DNA from: Paenibacillus sp. V4I7 | GTDB taxonomy: Bacteria > Bacillota > Bacilli > Paenibacillales > NBRC-103111 | Assembly: GCF_030817275.1 (NCBI RefSeq) | Contig: NZ_JAUSZD010000002.1 | Location: forward strand, 124,001 to 188,000 | Reading direction: 5' to 3' | DNA: 64,000 nucleotides | Made by a program: the position numbers and the translations under genes | Notes under the pieces: model-generated | Seen by the model: the letters and a program-made list of their open reading frames with translations, nothing else | The model's database searches: none | What the model was told of the DNA's origin: nothing | In this document: piece after piece, positions 63,597 to 64,000 of the stretch | Layout: every line of letters begins with the position of its first letter | How positions within the stretch are numbered: position 1 is the first letter of the stretch

Positions 63597-64000
63597 CCAA
63601 ACTATTTTACGAATGCCATATGCTTGGAGATTCGGCTATTGTGATTAGGCTTGGTTCAGATATTGATTTATCGATTCTGAATCGAGTACGTCAATTAACA
63701 GCTTACCTAGTGAATAATCGTTTTGAAGGTTTTATCGAAATGGTAACGGCATATACAACAATCACGATATATTATGACAGCTTCCAGGTTTACAGCCACT
63801 ATTCAGAAGAGGGAACCACCCGAAAAAATGGGCGTGCCAGCTGGACGAATACGTTACTCCCCTATGACATTGTCTTATTACATATACAAAGTCTCTTAGA
63901 TAATTTTGAGCATACAAATGAGGTTCATATGAATGAGCTTGGGAGAACTATTGATATCCCTGTTTGTTACGGTGAGGATTATGGACCGGATCTTGCGGAT
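63593..64000 (+). CDS. pxpB: 5-oxoprolinase subunit PxpB (KipI-like), partial
   Basis: The first 136 codons are in the window; the gene runs off the right end. The sequence has the PxpB/KipI N-terminal domain (MLGDSAIVIRLGSDIDLSIL, then VTAYTTITIYYDSF) and the segment IDIPVCYGEDYGPDLAD, which belongs to the cyclophilin-like C-terminal part. With PxpA and PxpC it hydrolyses ATP to open 5-oxoproline; the B. subtilis homologue KipI also inhibits the sporulation kinase KinA (family knowledge). It starts by overlapping the esterase stop; a ribosome site is not obvious, so coupling is likely. pxpC and pxpA are presumably beyond the edge. Confidence 0.9.
   Translation, partial: MTKLFYECHMLGDSAIVIRLGSDIDLSILNRVRQLTAYLVNNRFEGFIEMVTAYTTITIYYDSFQVYSHYSEEGTTRKNGRASWTNTLLPYDIVLLHIQSLLDNFEHTNEVHMNELGRTIDIPVCYGEDYGPDLAD

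Overview
The window looks like chromosomal DNA of a spore-forming, saprophytic Bacillota, most likely Paenibacillus or a close relative (inference). The reasons are strong AGGAGG-type ribosome sites, frequent TTG/GTG starts, LplB/LplC and YesM/YesN-type sugar loci, a split GcvPA/GcvPB glycine cleavage operon behind a tandem glycine riboswitch, a KinB-like kinase and large secreted carbohydrate-active proteins. I saw no rRNA, tRNA, CRISPR array or prophage.

Layout. 1-3742: LplC/LplB permeases and a membrane-bound AraC-type regulator, all on the minus strand. 4019-8421: gcvT-gcvPA-gcvPB behind a tandem glycine riboswitch with a clear terminator; gcvH is divergent at 8557. 9049-11495: sulfite-oxidase-like molybdoenzyme, DoxX-PadR pair with operator repeats, TetR gene with a palindromic operator. 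11597-17667: secreted dockerin-like protein, proline iminopeptidase, an IS4-type insertion sequence (14749-16396, 10-bp target duplication) that splits a 64-codon gene, DinB and VOC proteins. 17841-29600: polysaccharide locus with a YesM/YesN two-component system, a solute-binding protein, two permeases, a heparinase II/III-like enzyme and a large glycoside-hydrolase-like protein.

29611-35237 holds decayed genes around intact ones: a 30-codon remnant, a redoxin-chemoreceptor fusion (29861-31195), a two-gene Gfo/Idh/MocA pseudogene operon, intact sdaAB-sdaAA, and a frameshifted NlpC/P60 gene. 35239-41822 is a sulfonate operon (binding protein, ATPase, permease, FMN monooxygenase, TauD-like dioxygenase) facing a regulator that fuses an excisionase-type HTH to a binding-protein-like domain. 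41897-50550: molybdopterin oxidoreductase, small protein, a 111-bp tandem repeat array, an 1134-residue secreted beta-helix protein, a KinB-like kinase and a DUF421 protein.

50624-64000 is mostly housekeeping and transport: queF with a preQ1 riboswitch, thyA-dfrA, YcnI, a NarL-type two-component system, a nickel/cobalt permease, phnC with a double-length fused PhnE and a convergent phnD, a nucleotidase, YbjQ, an esterase and the start of pxpB. The most unusual items are the soluble redoxin-MCP fusion, the HTH/binding-protein regulator, the fused PhnE, and the IS-split small gene that can be rebuilt exactly from its two halves.
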